Both the position numbers and the translations under genes were made by a program. Below, in pieces: positions 29,391-38,853 of a DNA stretch of 64,000 nucleotides (its first letter is position 1; every line of letters begins with the position of its first letter). The stretch is taken from positions 1-64,000 of the forward strand of contig NZ_LQPG01000019.1 of the NCBI RefSeq assembly GCF_002102265.1, in the 5' to 3' direction. A model generated the notes under the pieces. It worked only from the letters and a program-made list of their open reading frames with translations, was not told the DNA's origin and searched no databases. The DNA comes from Mycolicibacter longobardus. GTDB taxonomy: Bacteria; Actinomycetota; Actinomycetes; Mycobacteriales; Mycobacteriaceae.

Positions 29391-31760
29391 TCAGTCGCCG
29401 ACGCCGCTCGAAGTACCAGGTGCACCCGGCGTCCCGTCGGAGCCGCCGTCACCGCCAACACCACCGGGCTGGCCGGCCGCGCCGTCCGAACCGCCGTCGG
29501 CGCCGTCGCCGTTCGGCCCGACCTGGCCGCCATGCCCCCCGGCTCCGCCCGCTCCGCCGATACCGCCGGGGCCGGTCTCGGCGGCGTCTCCGCCCTTCCC
29601 GCCGTCGCCGCCGGTACCGCCGTGGCCTCCGTCGGCCGCGGCGGTGCCATCACCGCCGTTGCCCCCGTTACCGCCGGCGCCGCCGGCACCTCCGGGCTGG
29701 CTGCTGGCATCGGTGGTGTCGTCGCGCGGCGGAACGTATCCGCGCCCGGCGCTGCCACCCTGGCCACCATCGCCGCCGTTGCCGCCGGTGCCGCCGCCGG
29801 ACCCGGTGCCGCCGTTGCCGCCGTTACCACCCTGGCCGGAACTGCCAACACCCCCGGCGCCACCGTTGCCTCCGGTACTTCCGGCGCCGATGCCGGCACC
29901 TCCGTTGCCGCCATTGCCGCTCTCGGCCAGGTACGGGGTGTCGCCGCCGGCGGCGCCGTTGCCTCCGTTGCCGCCGGTACCGCCATCAACACCGGCGCCA
30001 CCGATGCCGCCGGTACCGCCGGTGGACTGGGCACCCGCGCCGCCGGCACCACCGTCGCCACCGGTGCCGGCGATTCCAGCACCGCCACCACCACCGCCGC
30101 CACCGCCGGCTGCGCCGAGAGCCGGCGGGGTGCCGCCGTTGGCGATGGTGCCGACAGCGTCGAAAAAGCCACCGATCCCGGTGGCACCGGTGCCACCGGT
30201 ACCGCCTTGACCGGCCACGCCGTCACCGCTGGTGCCTCCCGCACCGCCGGACCCGCCGGCACCACCGGAGCCGTTGAAGAAGCTGCCGGTTCCGCCTGTT
30301 CCGCCGTTGCCGCCGTACCCGGCGGATGCACCGTCGGTGCCGTTTCCGCCCCTACCGCCGTTGCCGCCGTTACCGCCATTGCCCGAGAGCGGGCTGGCCG
30401 AGGCGCCGGCGCCACCCGCACCGCCGTTTCCGGCGACGGCATCGGTACCGCCGGCGGTGCCGCCGTTACCGCCGGCGCCACCGTTGCCCGGGGTACTGGT
30501 GTCACCGACCAGACCACCGGAGCTGCCCGCGCCGCCGGTGCCGCCGTGGCCGGCGACACTGCCGTCGCCGACGGTCGCACCGCCATCGCCGCCTGCGCCA
30601 CCGTCGGCGCCGCTACCACCGAACATGGTGCTGATCGAGGGGAACAGCGCGTTCCCGGTCAACTGCCCGGACAGCTCCTCGAGCCTGTCGAGGGTTTCCT
30701 GAATGTCCGCAGGGGACCTGCCGGTGGTGGCCGAGATCTGTTGGATGACCGCGGCGAGTTGATCGGGCGAGCTGAAGAAACTGCCCAGCGAACCGGCGCC
30801 GCCGCCGTCACCGCCGGCGCCGGCGTTGCTGCCGGCGCCGTTGCCGGCACCGCCCGTTCCACCGTCTCCGCCGGCACCGGCGTTACCACCGCTGAACATG
30901 CTGCCGATCCCGCCGCTGCCGCCGTCACCACCCGCACCGGCGGTGCCGTTGACGCCGGTGACGTCACCGCCGGCGCCGCCGTCACCGCCTGCGCCGCCCT
31001 GGCCCCGAAGCAGCATCGAGCCGAGTCCGCCCGTCCCGCCGTTGCCGCCCGTGCCTGCAGCGCTGCCGTCACCGACCGCGGCGCCACCGGCGCCACCGTT
31101 GCCGCCCTGACCGCCGCCGGAGCCGAACAGCGGCCCGCCGAGGCCGCCGGTCCCGCCGTTGCCGCCGGCACCGGCGGTGCTGTCGACACCGGTTGCGGCG
31201 CCGCCGTTGCCGCCGTTGCCGCCCGCGCCGCCGTGGCCGCCGAACAGGATTGCGCCGAGGCCGCCGTTGCCGCCGTTGCCGCCGGCCCCGGCGACGCCCT
31301 GCTCTGCCTCGACCGCGCCGCCGTCGCCGCCGTCGCCACCTGCGCCGCCGTTGCCGCCGAACCTCGCCGAGTTGGCGCCCCCGGCCCCGCCGTTGCCGCC
31401 CGCGCCACCCACATCGGTGCCGTCTCCGCCGGCCCCGCCGTTGCCGCCGACGCCCCCGAAGGACAACCACCTTCCGGCGGACGCACCGCCGTCGCCGCCG
31501 TCGCCCCCGTTGCCCCCGGTCAGGCCGGCTCCACCGGCGCCGCCCGCACCGCCGATGCCGATCACGGTTCCGCTGGTGCCGCCGTTGCCGCCGTCGGCTC
31601 CGGCGCCGCCCACCCCGCCGGCCCCGCCGTTGCCGAACCACCCGGCCGCACCGCCGTTGCCGCCGGCCAGACCGGCCACATCGGAGTTGTAGCCCGCGCC
31701 GCCGTCGCCGAACAGCCAGCCACCGGCGCCGCCGTCGGGATCGGCCTCGGTGCCGGCGAT
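29391..31760. repeat. Low-complexity PGRS-encoding repeat tract
   Basis: Dense tandem CCGCCGTTGCCGCC-like units encode the Gly-Gly-x repeats of the minus-strand protein. Such tracts recombine and slip readily, so this region is prone to length variation and assembly error. The only long break is at about 30624-30800. Confidence 0.85.
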
Positions 31761-32195
31761 GCCGTTACAGATCAGGCCGCAGGTGGTCTCGGAGGCGAAC
31801 AGCGGGTTGATCAGGTCATTGACCTGCTGCCCGAACGAACTGGACATCCAGTCCTGCATGCCGGTGTGCCACTGCAGGTAGATGCTCTGGGCGAAGTCGG
31901 CGAAGCTGTCCGTGGAGAAACTGAAGTCGGCGGCTCCCGCACCGTCGAACCACGGCGCGAAATCTCCGAGGCCCAGGGCGGCGGGGTCGAACACCGCGCT
32001 GCCGATATCGGCGAACTGATCGCCGTCGAACCAGCTGCTCACGTCGAACCAGTAGCTCGGGTCGAGCAGATCTTCCAGGTCGGCGTTGGCGGCGGGCGCC
32101 AACCCCAGGGGGCTCAGCCCCAGTGCCAGCGCGGCGCCCCCCGCGAGAGTGCGGTGACGGCGCTGCGGTGCAACGATTCTGCGTTGGCGCGACAT
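29391..32195 (-). CDS. PGRS-type Gly-rich exported protein without PE domain
   Basis: A 934-residue protein. Residues 1-38 are an Arg-rich signal peptide ending AANA; the mature start is DLEDLLDP. Residues 39-150 are a unique acidic/aromatic segment, possibly the counterpart of a PE domain. From about 150 to the end it is made of GG-x repeats (GGAGGNGG type), as in PE_PGRS proteins, and is expected at the cell surface, possibly with calcium binding. The repeats are interrupted by a non-repetitive helical island at about 465-524 (SSPDQLAAVIQQISATTG, then a Leu/Glu helix) and a short one near 655. RBS GAGAGG precedes the ATG. A PecA-like protease is encoded 21 kb away. Confidence 0.85.
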   Translation of the reverse strand: MSRQRRIVAPQRRHRTLAGGAALALGLSPLGLAPAANADLEDLLDPSYWFDVSSWFDGDQFADIGSAVFDPAALGLGDFAPWFDGAGAADFSFSTDSFADFAQSIYLQWHTGMQDWMSSSFGQQVNDLINPLFASETTCGLICNGIAGTEADPDGGAGGWLFGDGGAGYNSDVAGLAGGNGGAAGWFGNGGAGGVGGAGADGGNGGTSGTVIGIGGAGGAGGAGLTGGNGGDGGDGGASAGRWLSFGGVGGNGGAGGDGTDVGGAGGNGGAGGANSARFGGNGGAGGDGGDGGAVEAEQGVAGAGGNGGNGGLGAILFGGHGGAGGNGGNGGAATGVDSTAGAGGNGGTGGLGGPLFGSGGGQGGNGGAGGAAVGDGSAAGTGGNGGTGGLGSMLLRGQGGAGGDGGAGGDVTGVNGTAGAGGDGGSGGIGSMFSGGNAGAGGDGGTGGAGNGAGSNAGAGGDGGGAGSLGSFFSSPDQLAAVIQQISATTGRSPADIQETLDRLEELSGQLTGNALFPSISTMFGGSGADGGAGGDGGATVGDGSVAGHGGTGGAGSSGGLVGDTSTPGNGGAGGNGGTAGGTDAVAGNGGAGGAGASASPLSGNGGNGGNGGRGGNGTDGASAGYGGNGGTGGTGSFFNGSGGAGGSGGAGGTSGDGVAGQGGTGGTGATGIGGFFDAVGTIANGGTPPALGAAGGGGGGGGGAGIAGTGGDGGAGGAGAQSTGGTGGIGGAGVDGGTGGNGGNGAAGGDTPYLAESGNGGNGGAGIGAGSTGGNGGAGGVGSSGQGGNGGNGGTGSGGGTGGNGGDGGQGGSAGRGYVPPRDDTTDASSQPGGAGGAGGNGGNGGDGTAAADGGHGGTGGDGGKGGDAAETGPGGIGGAGGAGGHGGQVGPNGDGADGGSDGAAGQPGGVGGDGGSDGTPGAPGTSSGVGD

Positions 32196-32335
32196 GGGGT
32201 ACCTCTCAGCGGGGCGGTCGCGGCCTCAACGCCGAACCGGATTCAGGGATCTCAGACCCGGAATTTACCTTGACCTAACGAAGTCTGCAGTGCACCGGAT
32301 GACCACTGCGGATCACCTTGGCGGACCCTGCGAGG

Positions 32336-33877
32336 TCACTGAGTGTCGCGCTGACCCGAAATCACCTCGCGCAACCGGTACTTCACCACTTTGCCGGACT
32401 GGGTGCGGGGCAGGGCATCGACGAATTCCAGCCGAATCGGCAGTTTGAACGCCGCAAGCTTTTCCCGGGCGAACTCGCGCAGTTCGTCGAGTTCCAGCGT
32501 CGCGCCTGATCGCAGCACCACCACCGCGGTCACGGCCTCACCCCACTTCTCGTGCGGGGTGCCCAGCACGGCCACCTCGGCGACGGCCGGATGCCCATAG
32601 AGCACGTCTTCGACCTCGGCGGGGTAGACGTTCTCGCCGCCGGAGATCACCATGTCCTTCACCCGGTCGAGCACCCAGACGTAGCCCTCGTCGTCGGCCT
32701 GACCGATATCGCCGGTGTGAAACCAACCCTCGTCATCGATCACCGCGGCGGTGGCCTCCGGGTTTCGCCAGTAGCCGGCCATCACCTGCGGGCCCCGCAC
32801 GCAGATCTCCCCGCGTGCACCCGCGGGCACCGGCCGGTTGTCGGCGTCGACCAGTCGCACATCCGACAGCGGCAGCACCTGGTTGCCCGCGGCGCCGATC
32901 TTCACGCCGACCTCGTCGGTGCGCAGCACCAGGGCCAGTGGCGCGGTCTCGGTGAGCCCGTAACCCTGTGCGAACGGGATGCCGCGCTCGCCGTAGCGGT
33001 GGATCAGCGGCTCGGGCACCGGCGCGCCGCCACAGACGAAGTTGCGCACGCTGGACAGGTCGGTGTCGGCGAACTGCGGCTGCTGACTCATGAACAGGAA
33101 CATCGCCGGCACCCCGAACATGGTGGTGACCCGGTGTTCGGTGATGAGCCGCAGCGCTTCGGCCGGATCGAAGGTGGGCATCAGCACGATCCGGCCGCCC
33201 TTCTGCAGGGTCAGCAGCGTGGTGACGTTGAGCCCGCCGATGTGAAACAGCGGCGCGCAGACCAACGACACGTCGTTCTGGCTGGTGTCGAACGTCAGCA
33301 GGGCATTGATGTTGTTCCAGAACAGGTTTGCGTGAGTGAGCATGGCGCCCTTGGGGTGCCCGGTGGTGCCCGAGGTGTACATGATGATCGCGACGTCATC
33401 GGGCTCGGCGAACACCGGGTCGGTCAGCGGGGCGCGCTCGGCCAGCAGCTCGTCGAGCACCTCCCAACCCGGGACCGGGGCCAGGGCGATCACGCGGTGC
33501 AGGCCGGCCGCGGCGCGCACCGGATCGACCACCGTCGCGCGTTCGGCGTCGGCCAGCAGGGTGTGCACCTGGGCGTTGCCCAGGATGTAGCCGAGTTCGT
33601 CGGCGGTGAGCCGCCAGTTCAACGGAACGAACGTCGCCCCGATCCGGGCCGCGGCGAACAGCGTGACCAGAAAATCCGGGTGGTTGAGGCCGGCGTAACC
33701 GACCCGATCCCCGCGACGCATGCCGCCGGCGGCCAGCTCGGCCGCCAGCCGATCGACGCGATCCGCGAAATCCCGGTAGCTCCAGGTGCTTTCGCCGAAC
33801 GTGATCGCCGGAAGATTCGGGGTGGCCGCCGCCCGCCGGGAGATCCAGGAACCGAGGTCGATCGGGGGTGTGCTCAT
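32336..33877 (-). CDS. Acyl-CoA synthetase / fatty-acyl AMP-binding ligase (FadD family)
   Basis: A 513-residue ANL-superfamily enzyme that activates a carboxylic acid with ATP and CoA. The P-loop YTSGTTGHPKGAM (about 167-179), YGLTETAPL (A5 motif, about 299-307), TGDIG and DRVKDMVISGGENVYPAEVE (A7/A8 hinge) and C-terminal Lys in PRTQSGKVVK (A10) are all intact. No insertion typical of FAAL enzymes is seen, so a CoA ligase is more likely. Which FadD it corresponds to cannot be stated. It lies upstream of the PGRS gene on the same strand, 140 bases away. Confidence 0.88.
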   Translation of the reverse strand: MSTPPIDLGSWISRRAAATPNLPAITFGESTWSYRDFADRVDRLAAELAAGGMRRGDRVGYAGLNHPDFLVTLFAAARIGATFVPLNWRLTADELGYILGNAQVHTLLADAERATVVDPVRAAAGLHRVIALAPVPGWEVLDELLAERAPLTDPVFAEPDDVAIIMYTSGTTGHPKGAMLTHANLFWNNINALLTFDTSQNDVSLVCAPLFHIGGLNVTTLLTLQKGGRIVLMPTFDPAEALRLITEHRVTTMFGVPAMFLFMSQQPQFADTDLSSVRNFVCGGAPVPEPLIHRYGERGIPFAQGYGLTETAPLALVLRTDEVGVKIGAAGNQVLPLSDVRLVDADNRPVPAGARGEICVRGPQVMAGYWRNPEATAAVIDDEGWFHTGDIGQADDEGYVWVLDRVKDMVISGGENVYPAEVEDVLYGHPAVAEVAVLGTPHEKWGEAVTAVVVLRSGATLELDELREFAREKLAAFKLPIRLEFVDALPRTQSGKVVKYRLREVISGQRDTQ

Positions 33878-34266
33878 CCGGTGAACGCTAGCCCGCCGGT
33901 GTGTCGACCTGGGGGCGATTCGTCGCGTCGACGCCGTGACCGCGGTTGCGGGAGCTTATCGCTCGCCCTGATTTTTTCTGCCGGACAGCGGTGATCTCCG
34001 GTGCCGAGTCAAGAATGGCGGGCGCCGTCAGGTGGCCGGCCGAATCATTCAGCCGTGATTTCGGCCCGAACCGGTGTGACGGTCGTCTCAATTACCGCTG
34101 CCACCTGGGAAAACGTGAATCGGATGGCTTGACGGATGACGGCAGATGAACGGTGCTTGAATATTGTTGTTCGACGGCTTTTCGGTTCGCGAAATCGGAC
34201 CCGGCGGGGCTACGTTCTTCCTCGCCGAGCAGACCATCGCTCGGGTATCGAGGAAGGGCTTCGCAG
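33878..34266. other. Intergenic region, 389 bases, divergent promoters expected
   Basis: It separates the minus-strand FadD gene from the plus-strand small exported protein gene. It is less GC-rich in its right third (around 34080-34190), where promoter elements for the exported protein would lie, and an AGGAAGGG ribosome site stands at its end. No clear hexamers, RNA structure or gene were found. Confidence 0.5.
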
Positions 34267-34758
34267 ATGCGTCGGGTGATGACTGCCCGCGGTGCGGTCA
34301 CGGCACTGCTGTCGTTGGGAATCTGCCTGTTCGCCGCTCCCGTTGCGCACGCCGACATCGAGGATCTGCTCGACACGGACATCGGGCCGGCAAGCGCCGA
34401 GGCGCCCGGCGCCCCGGGAGATCCCGCGGCCCTCGACGCCTCCGGTGTTCTTCAGGACCCGCTGGCCCAGCTCGCCCAGCTGTTCCGCAGCGCGCCCGCA
34501 GAGTCCGGCTCGGAGCCGCGCCCGGCGGCCAAGCCCGACGAGGACGACACGCCCACGTACGAGCAGGACGACAGCAGCTCCGACAACTCGCTCAAGTTCC
34601 CGAAGGTCAGCCTGCCCAGCTCCGGTAACGGCTCCGGTGGTAACGGTGGTGGCTCCAATGGTTCCGGTTCGCACGCCGGGCACGGCGCGAAGCCCAAGAC
34701 GAACGCCAGCGCCACCAAGCCCCACGTCGGAATACCCGAAATCGACGGCCACGGGTAA
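34267..34758 (+). CDS. Small exported Ser/Gly-rich protein with ADIEDLLD mature N-terminus
   Basis: A 163-residue protein with a signal peptide cleaved after AHA (residue 29) and mature start DIEDLLDTD, matching the PGRS-like protein's DLEDLLDP. A helical stretch (ALDASGVLQDPLAQLAQLF, 55-73) is followed by an acidic disordered region and a Gly/Ser-rich, then Lys/His-rich tail. No enzymatic motif is seen. ATG at 34267 has AGGAAGGG eight bases ahead; MTARG at 34279 is an alternative. Function unknown. Confidence 0.7.
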   Translation: MRRVMTARGAVTALLSLGICLFAAPVAHADIEDLLDTDIGPASAEAPGAPGDPAALDASGVLQDPLAQLAQLFRSAPAESGSEPRPAAKPDEDDTPTYEQDDSSSDNSLKFPKVSLPSSGNGSGGNGGGSNGSGSHAGHGAKPKTNASATKPHVGIPEIDGHG

Positions 34759-34843
34759 GCCGGCCTCCGGCGTCAACTTCGGCGACTAGCATGCGGTGTC
34801 GAAGAACCCGGAAATTGCTGCTGCCCAAAGAAAAGACCTGGTG

Positions 34844-35989
34844 ATGACCGCATACCGTTCCAGCTGGCTCGACGACGACCTCGACGCGGTGCGGGAACTC
34901 GCTCGCTCATTCTGTGAGAAGGAGATCAAACCCCACGCCGAGCGGTTCATCGACCAGCATCACGTCGACCGCGAGCTGTGGAACAAAGCCGGTGAGCTCG
35001 GCCTGCTGTGTATGTCGATTCCGGAGGAATTCGGCGGTGGCGGAGGCACATTCGCCCACGAAGCGGTGCTGATGGAGGAGCAGGCACGCATCGGCGACAC
35101 CTCATGGGGCCAGAGCGTGCACAACGCGATCGCCGCGCACTACATCAACAGCTACGGCACCGACGAGCAGAAGCGTCAGTGGCTGCCACGGATGGCCAGC
35201 GGTGAGACCGTCGCGGCCATCGCGATGACCGAACCCGGTACCGGCTCGGATCTGCAGGCGGTGCGGACCAAGGCTGTCCGCGACGGTGACGAATACGTGG
35301 TCAACGGCTCGAAAACCTTCATCACCAACGGCGCCCAGGCCGGGTTGATCATCGTCGTGGTCAAGACCGACACTTCGGAAGGCGCCAGCGGGATCTCGCT
35401 GGTGCTGGTGGAGGCGGACCGGCCCGGCTTCCGGTGCGGGCGGCTGTTGGACAAGGTCGGGCAGCGCGGTCAGGACACCGCCGAGTTGTCCTTCGAGGAT
35501 GTCCGGATTCCGACGTCGAACCTGCTGGGCACCGAGGAGGGTCAGGGGTTCATCCAGCTGATGCAGCAGCTGCCGCAGGAGCGGCTGATCATCGCGGTCG
35601 GCTCGGTGGCCGGTATGGAGGAAGCGCTGGCGCAGACCATCGCCTACACCAAGGACCGGCACGCCTTCGGCCGGCCGATCTTCGGCTTCCAGAACACCAA
35701 ATTCAAGCTCGCCGAGGTGGCCACCGAAGCGCGGATCGCCCGGGTCTTCATCGACGACTGCGTCTCCCGGCACATCCGCGGGGAGTTGGACATCACCACC
35801 GTCGCGATGGCCAAGTGGTGGACCACCGATCGGGCGATGGTCGCGCTCGACGAATGCCTGCAGCTCTACGGCGGCTATGGCTACATGACCGAGTACCCGA
35901 TCGCGCGGGCGTGGGCCGACAACCGGGTGCAGAAGATCTACGCCGGCACCAACGAGATCATGAAGGAGATCATCGCCCGGTCGCTGTAG
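34844..35989 (+). CDS. Acyl-CoA dehydrogenase, long-chain (LCAD)-like
   Basis: A 381-residue flavoprotein from ATG 34844 (MTAYRSSW); GTG at 34796 would add 16 residues. Motifs: AIAMTEPGTGSDLQ, GSKTFITNG (FAD/substrate binding) and C-terminal YAGTNEIMKEIIARSL. The Glu usual in YEGT is replaced by Ala; instead Glu in LPQERLIIA (about 246) occupies the helix-G position used as catalytic base by LCAD and isovaleryl-CoA dehydrogenase. The pattern is closest to LCAD. It follows the small exported protein gene after 85 bases. Confidence 0.87.
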   Translation: MTAYRSSWLDDDLDAVRELARSFCEKEIKPHAERFIDQHHVDRELWNKAGELGLLCMSIPEEFGGGGGTFAHEAVLMEEQARIGDTSWGQSVHNAIAAHYINSYGTDEQKRQWLPRMASGETVAAIAMTEPGTGSDLQAVRTKAVRDGDEYVVNGSKTFITNGAQAGLIIVVVKTDTSEGASGISLVLVEADRPGFRCGRLLDKVGQRGQDTAELSFEDVRIPTSNLLGTEEGQGFIQLMQQLPQERLIIAVGSVAGMEEALAQTIAYTKDRHAFGRPIFGFQNTKFKLAEVATEARIARVFIDDCVSRHIRGELDITTVAMAKWWTTDRAMVALDECLQLYGGYGYMTEYPIARAWADNRVQKIYAGTNEIMKEIIARSL

Positions 35990-36019
35990 GCGCGGTCGGT
36001 GCCGTGGCAGGCTGAACCG

Positions 36020-37135
36020 GTGCCCGGATCGATCTGCGACGTCCTGCCGTCCGCGGCCGCGGTGCTCGGGGTCGCGGGCGCAACCGACACCCTCGACCTG
36101 GCCGGGCGGGTCGGCGACGTGCGGCGGGTGGCGGTGGTGCTCGTCGACGGCCTGGGTTATCACCTGTTGCCGCAGCTGGCCCAGGATGCCCCGCTGCTCG
36201 CCTCGGTGCTGTCCGGCACCACCGGGCAACTGACCGAGCTGGCCTGCACCTTTCCCTCCACCACGCCGACCAGCCTGGTCTCGCTGGGCACCGGGGTGTC
36301 GCCGGGGGAGCACGGCGTGCTGGGCTTCACCGTCAACGTCCCCGGGACCGACCGGGTGCTCACCCACATCTTCTGGGGCGACGACCCGTCGCCGGTGTCC
36401 TGGCAGCCGGTGCCCACCTGGTTCGAGCGGCTGCACGACGCCGGGGTGAGCGCGCGGGCGGTGCTGCCGGAGATGTTCATCGGCAGCGGATTGACCGAGG
36501 CCGCCTACCGGGGCGCGCAGTTCCACCCGAGCGCCAAGGGCACCGACTATGCCGGGCACCTCGCCGCCGAAGTCGCGGCGGCACCCGGCCTGGTCTACGG
36601 CTACACCGCAGCGCTGGATCATGCCGCGCACGTCTCGGGGATCGGTTCGCCGCACTGGCATGCCGCGGCCGCAAAGGTCGACGCGCTGCTGCGCCGGCTC
36701 CTCGAGGAGCTCCCCCGCGATGGCGCGCTGCTGGTCACCGCGGACCACGGCGGGCTGAACGTGCCCGATCAGGCCCGCGTCGACCTGGATGCCGAGCCGG
36801 TGTTGAGCAACGGAATCCGGGTGGTCGCCGGCGAACCGCGGGTGCGCTACCTGCACACCGCGCCCGGCGCCACGGCTGATGTGCTGGCCGCGTGGGCGGA
36901 ACGCCTGGCCGGGCGGGCCACGGTGCAGACCCGTGAGGAAGCGGTGGCCTCCGGCGTCTTCGGCCCGGTGCGTGAGGCGCATCTGGCCCGCATCGGCGAC
37001 GTCGTGGTGACCTGCACCGGCGACACCGCGATCCTGGCGACCGAACACGAGCCGCCGCAGACGGCGCAGCTGATCGGTTTCCACGGCGGGCTCACGCCGG
37101 CCGAGACCGCGATCCCGCTCATCACGTTCCGTTGA
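36020..37135 (+). CDS. Alkaline-phosphatase-superfamily nucleotide pyrophosphatase/phosphodiesterase
   Basis: A 371-residue protein of the NPP/phosphodiesterase type: VVLVDGLGYHLL holds the first metal Asp (about 43), TFPSTTPTSLVSLGTG carries the nucleophilic Thr (about 80-84), and LVTADHGGLN provides Asp/His metal ligands (about 248-252); GFHGGLTPAE supplies the last His. No signal peptide is seen. GTG at 36020 was preferred because a CAGGCT hexamer lies six bases upstream; GTG at 35999 would add seven residues. Its TGA stop is part of a dispersed palindromic repeat. Confidence 0.82.
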   Translation: MPGSICDVLPSAAAVLGVAGATDTLDLAGRVGDVRRVAVVLVDGLGYHLLPQLAQDAPLLASVLSGTTGQLTELACTFPSTTPTSLVSLGTGVSPGEHGVLGFTVNVPGTDRVLTHIFWGDDPSPVSWQPVPTWFERLHDAGVSARAVLPEMFIGSGLTEAAYRGAQFHPSAKGTDYAGHLAAEVAAAPGLVYGYTAALDHAAHVSGIGSPHWHAAAAKVDALLRRLLEELPRDGALLVTADHGGLNVPDQARVDLDAEPVLSNGIRVVAGEPRVRYLHTAPGATADVLAAWAERLAGRATVQTREEAVASGVFGPVREAHLARIGDVVVTCTGDTAILATEHEPPQTAQLIGFHGGLTPAETAIPLITFR

Positions 37136-37192
37136 CGCTGCGTCCAGGGCGGACTCCACTCGAACTTCTCCGCCGTAGGCGCAGAGTGAACG
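37130..37192. repeat. Dispersed palindromic repeat at convergent junction, imperfect copy
   Basis: Left arm 37130-37153 and right arm 37169-37192 pair with five mismatches in 24; the core matches the copy at 17031-17093. It separates the convergent phosphodiesterase and antiporter genes. The TGA within its left end (37133-37135) is the stop codon of the phosphodiesterase. Confidence 0.7.
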
Positions 37193-37199
37193 GGGGCGG

Positions 37200-38696
37200 T
37201 TACTCCGAGTCGCCGTACTCGTCGAACCAGTGGGCCAGCTTGCCGCGCCGGCTGACCGCCCGCAGCCGGCGTTCGGCCGACAGGCGGGTCTTGCTGGTGG
37301 TGACGATGAGCAGTTCGTCGCCGATGGTGATCCGGGTGTCCGGCTGTGGGACGAAGGTGTCGCCCTTGCGGATGATCAGGGTGATGACACTCGGGTCCGG
37401 CAGGCGCAGCTCGAGCACCGAGACGTTGTGCAGCTTCGAACCGGGCTGCACCGTCATGGTCAGCAGCTCGGCCTCCAGCACATCCAGTGGCGCGGCCTCC
37501 ACCTGGATCTCGCGGGTGGCATCCCGCGGTATCAGCCCCAGCCAGTGCGCGAACAAACCCAAAGTGGGGCCCTGCACCACCGTGTAGACCACCACCAGGA
37601 TGAACACGATGTTGAGCAGGCGGTAACTGTCCGGCACGCCCTCGACGATCGGGAATGTCGCGAGCACGACCGGAACCGCGCCACGAAGACCGGCCCAGGA
37701 CAGGAAGATCTGTTCACGCCAGGGCACCTTGAACCAGATCAGCGAGGCCACCACCGACAACGGCCGGCTCAACAGCAGCAGCACCGCCCCGATCACCAGC
37801 CCCGGCATCAGCTCCCCGGACAGCTGACTCGGGCTGACCAACAGGCCGAGCAACACGAACAGACCGATCTGCGCCAGCCAGCCCAGTCCCTCGGCGAACG
37901 AGCGGATGGCCGCACGGTGCGGCAGACCGGAGTTCGCCAGCACCACCCCGGACAGGTAGGCGGCGATGAACCCGCTGGCGTGCACCCATGAAGCCGCGGC
38001 GAACGCCACCATCGCCAGCCCGAAGGTCGCCAGCGGGTACAGGCCGGACGCCGGCAGCGCGGCGCGGCGCAGGGCCATGGCTCCGAGCAGACCGACGGCC
38101 AGGCCGATCGTCGAGCCGGTCGCCAGCTCATAGACCACCCCGCCGACGGCGTGAACCGGGTCGATCACCAGCGGTGTGGCGCTCAGCATCAGCACCACGA
38201 TCGCCGCGGGCGCGTCGTTGAAGCCGGACTCGGCCTCCAGCAGGCCAGCCACCCGACGCGGCAGCGGCAGCACCCGCAGGATGGAGAACACCGCGGCCGC
38301 ATCCGTGGGTGAGACGATCGCACCCAGCAGGAAGGCCAACTGCCAGCTGACGCCCAGCAGCAGATGCGCGGCCACCGCGATCACCGCCATGCTGACCGCG
38401 ACGCCGACGGTGGCCAGCACCGCCGCCGGCGCCAGCACCCGGCGGATGTTGGCGAAGCGCGTCGTCAACCCGCCTTCGACCAGGATCACCGCCAAGGCGG
38501 TGGTGCCCAGATCGCTGGCCAGCTGCACGTCGGAGAAGTCCAGGCCCAGCCCGTCGTTGCCGATTGCCACCCCGACCAGCAGGAACAGCAGCAGGCTGGG
38601 CAGGCCCACCCGATCAGCCGCCCGAGTGGCGATGATGCTGGCCAGCAGCACCAAACCTCCGATCAGCAGGGCCAGGTAGAGCTGCTGCAGGCTCAT
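37200..38696 (-). CDS. K+/H+ or Na+/H+ antiporter, CPA1 family with TrkA-C domain (NhaP2-like)
   Basis: A 498-residue protein with 12-13 membrane segments (1-385) and a cytoplasmic RCK/TrkA-C-like domain (about 400-485). The ESGFNDAPA segment (about 158-166) holds the ND pair typical of electroneutral CPA1 antiporters, and SPTDAAAVFSI is the discontinuous helix motif. Fusion to a TrkA-C domain is typical of NhaP2 (CvrA) potassium/proton antiporters. It is divergent from a TrkA-type gene, suggesting a shared role in potassium balance. Confidence 0.88.
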   Translation of the reverse strand: MSLQQLYLALLIGGLVLLASIIATRAADRVGLPSLLLFLLVGVAIGNDGLGLDFSDVQLASDLGTTALAVILVEGGLTTRFANIRRVLAPAAVLATVGVAVSMAVIAVAAHLLLGVSWQLAFLLGAIVSPTDAAAVFSILRVLPLPRRVAGLLEAESGFNDAPAAIVVLMLSATPLVIDPVHAVGGVVYELATGSTIGLAVGLLGAMALRRAALPASGLYPLATFGLAMVAFAAASWVHASGFIAAYLSGVVLANSGLPHRAAIRSFAEGLGWLAQIGLFVLLGLLVSPSQLSGELMPGLVIGAVLLLLSRPLSVVASLIWFKVPWREQIFLSWAGLRGAVPVVLATFPIVEGVPDSYRLLNIVFILVVVYTVVQGPTLGLFAHWLGLIPRDATREIQVEAAPLDVLEAELLTMTVQPGSKLHNVSVLELRLPDPSVITLIIRKGDTFVPQPDTRITIGDELLIVTTSKTRLSAERRLRAVSRRGKLAHWFDEYGDSE

Positions 38697-38853
38697 CTGA
38701 TCCCCGTTCGGGCAGGTGGTGGTGGTCGGACCCGTCCGTGTGATTCGCTCAAGGTCAGCGGGTTCGTGTTAGCTATCAGTAAATCAGTAGCTGCCGTCAC
38801 AGCTGTGGTACACCCGGAGCAGTTGGTCGCTTGGGGGGATGAGGGGAGCCATC
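38697..38853. other. Divergent promoter region of the antiporter and TrkA-type genes
   Basis: A 157-base spacer. It contains an inverted repeat AGCTA (38771-38775)/TAGCT (38788-38792) enclosing two direct ATCAGTA units, a possible regulatory site, and a GGGGAG ribosome site before the TrkA start. Confidence 0.4.

Noticed and set aside
29127..32273. Very long plus-strand readings opposite the PGRS gene, including Pro-rich and Ala/Gly/Thr-rich ones
   Set aside because: They mirror the GGC/GCC repeat; stop codons are absent in all frames for compositional reasons, and they have no start signals or domains.
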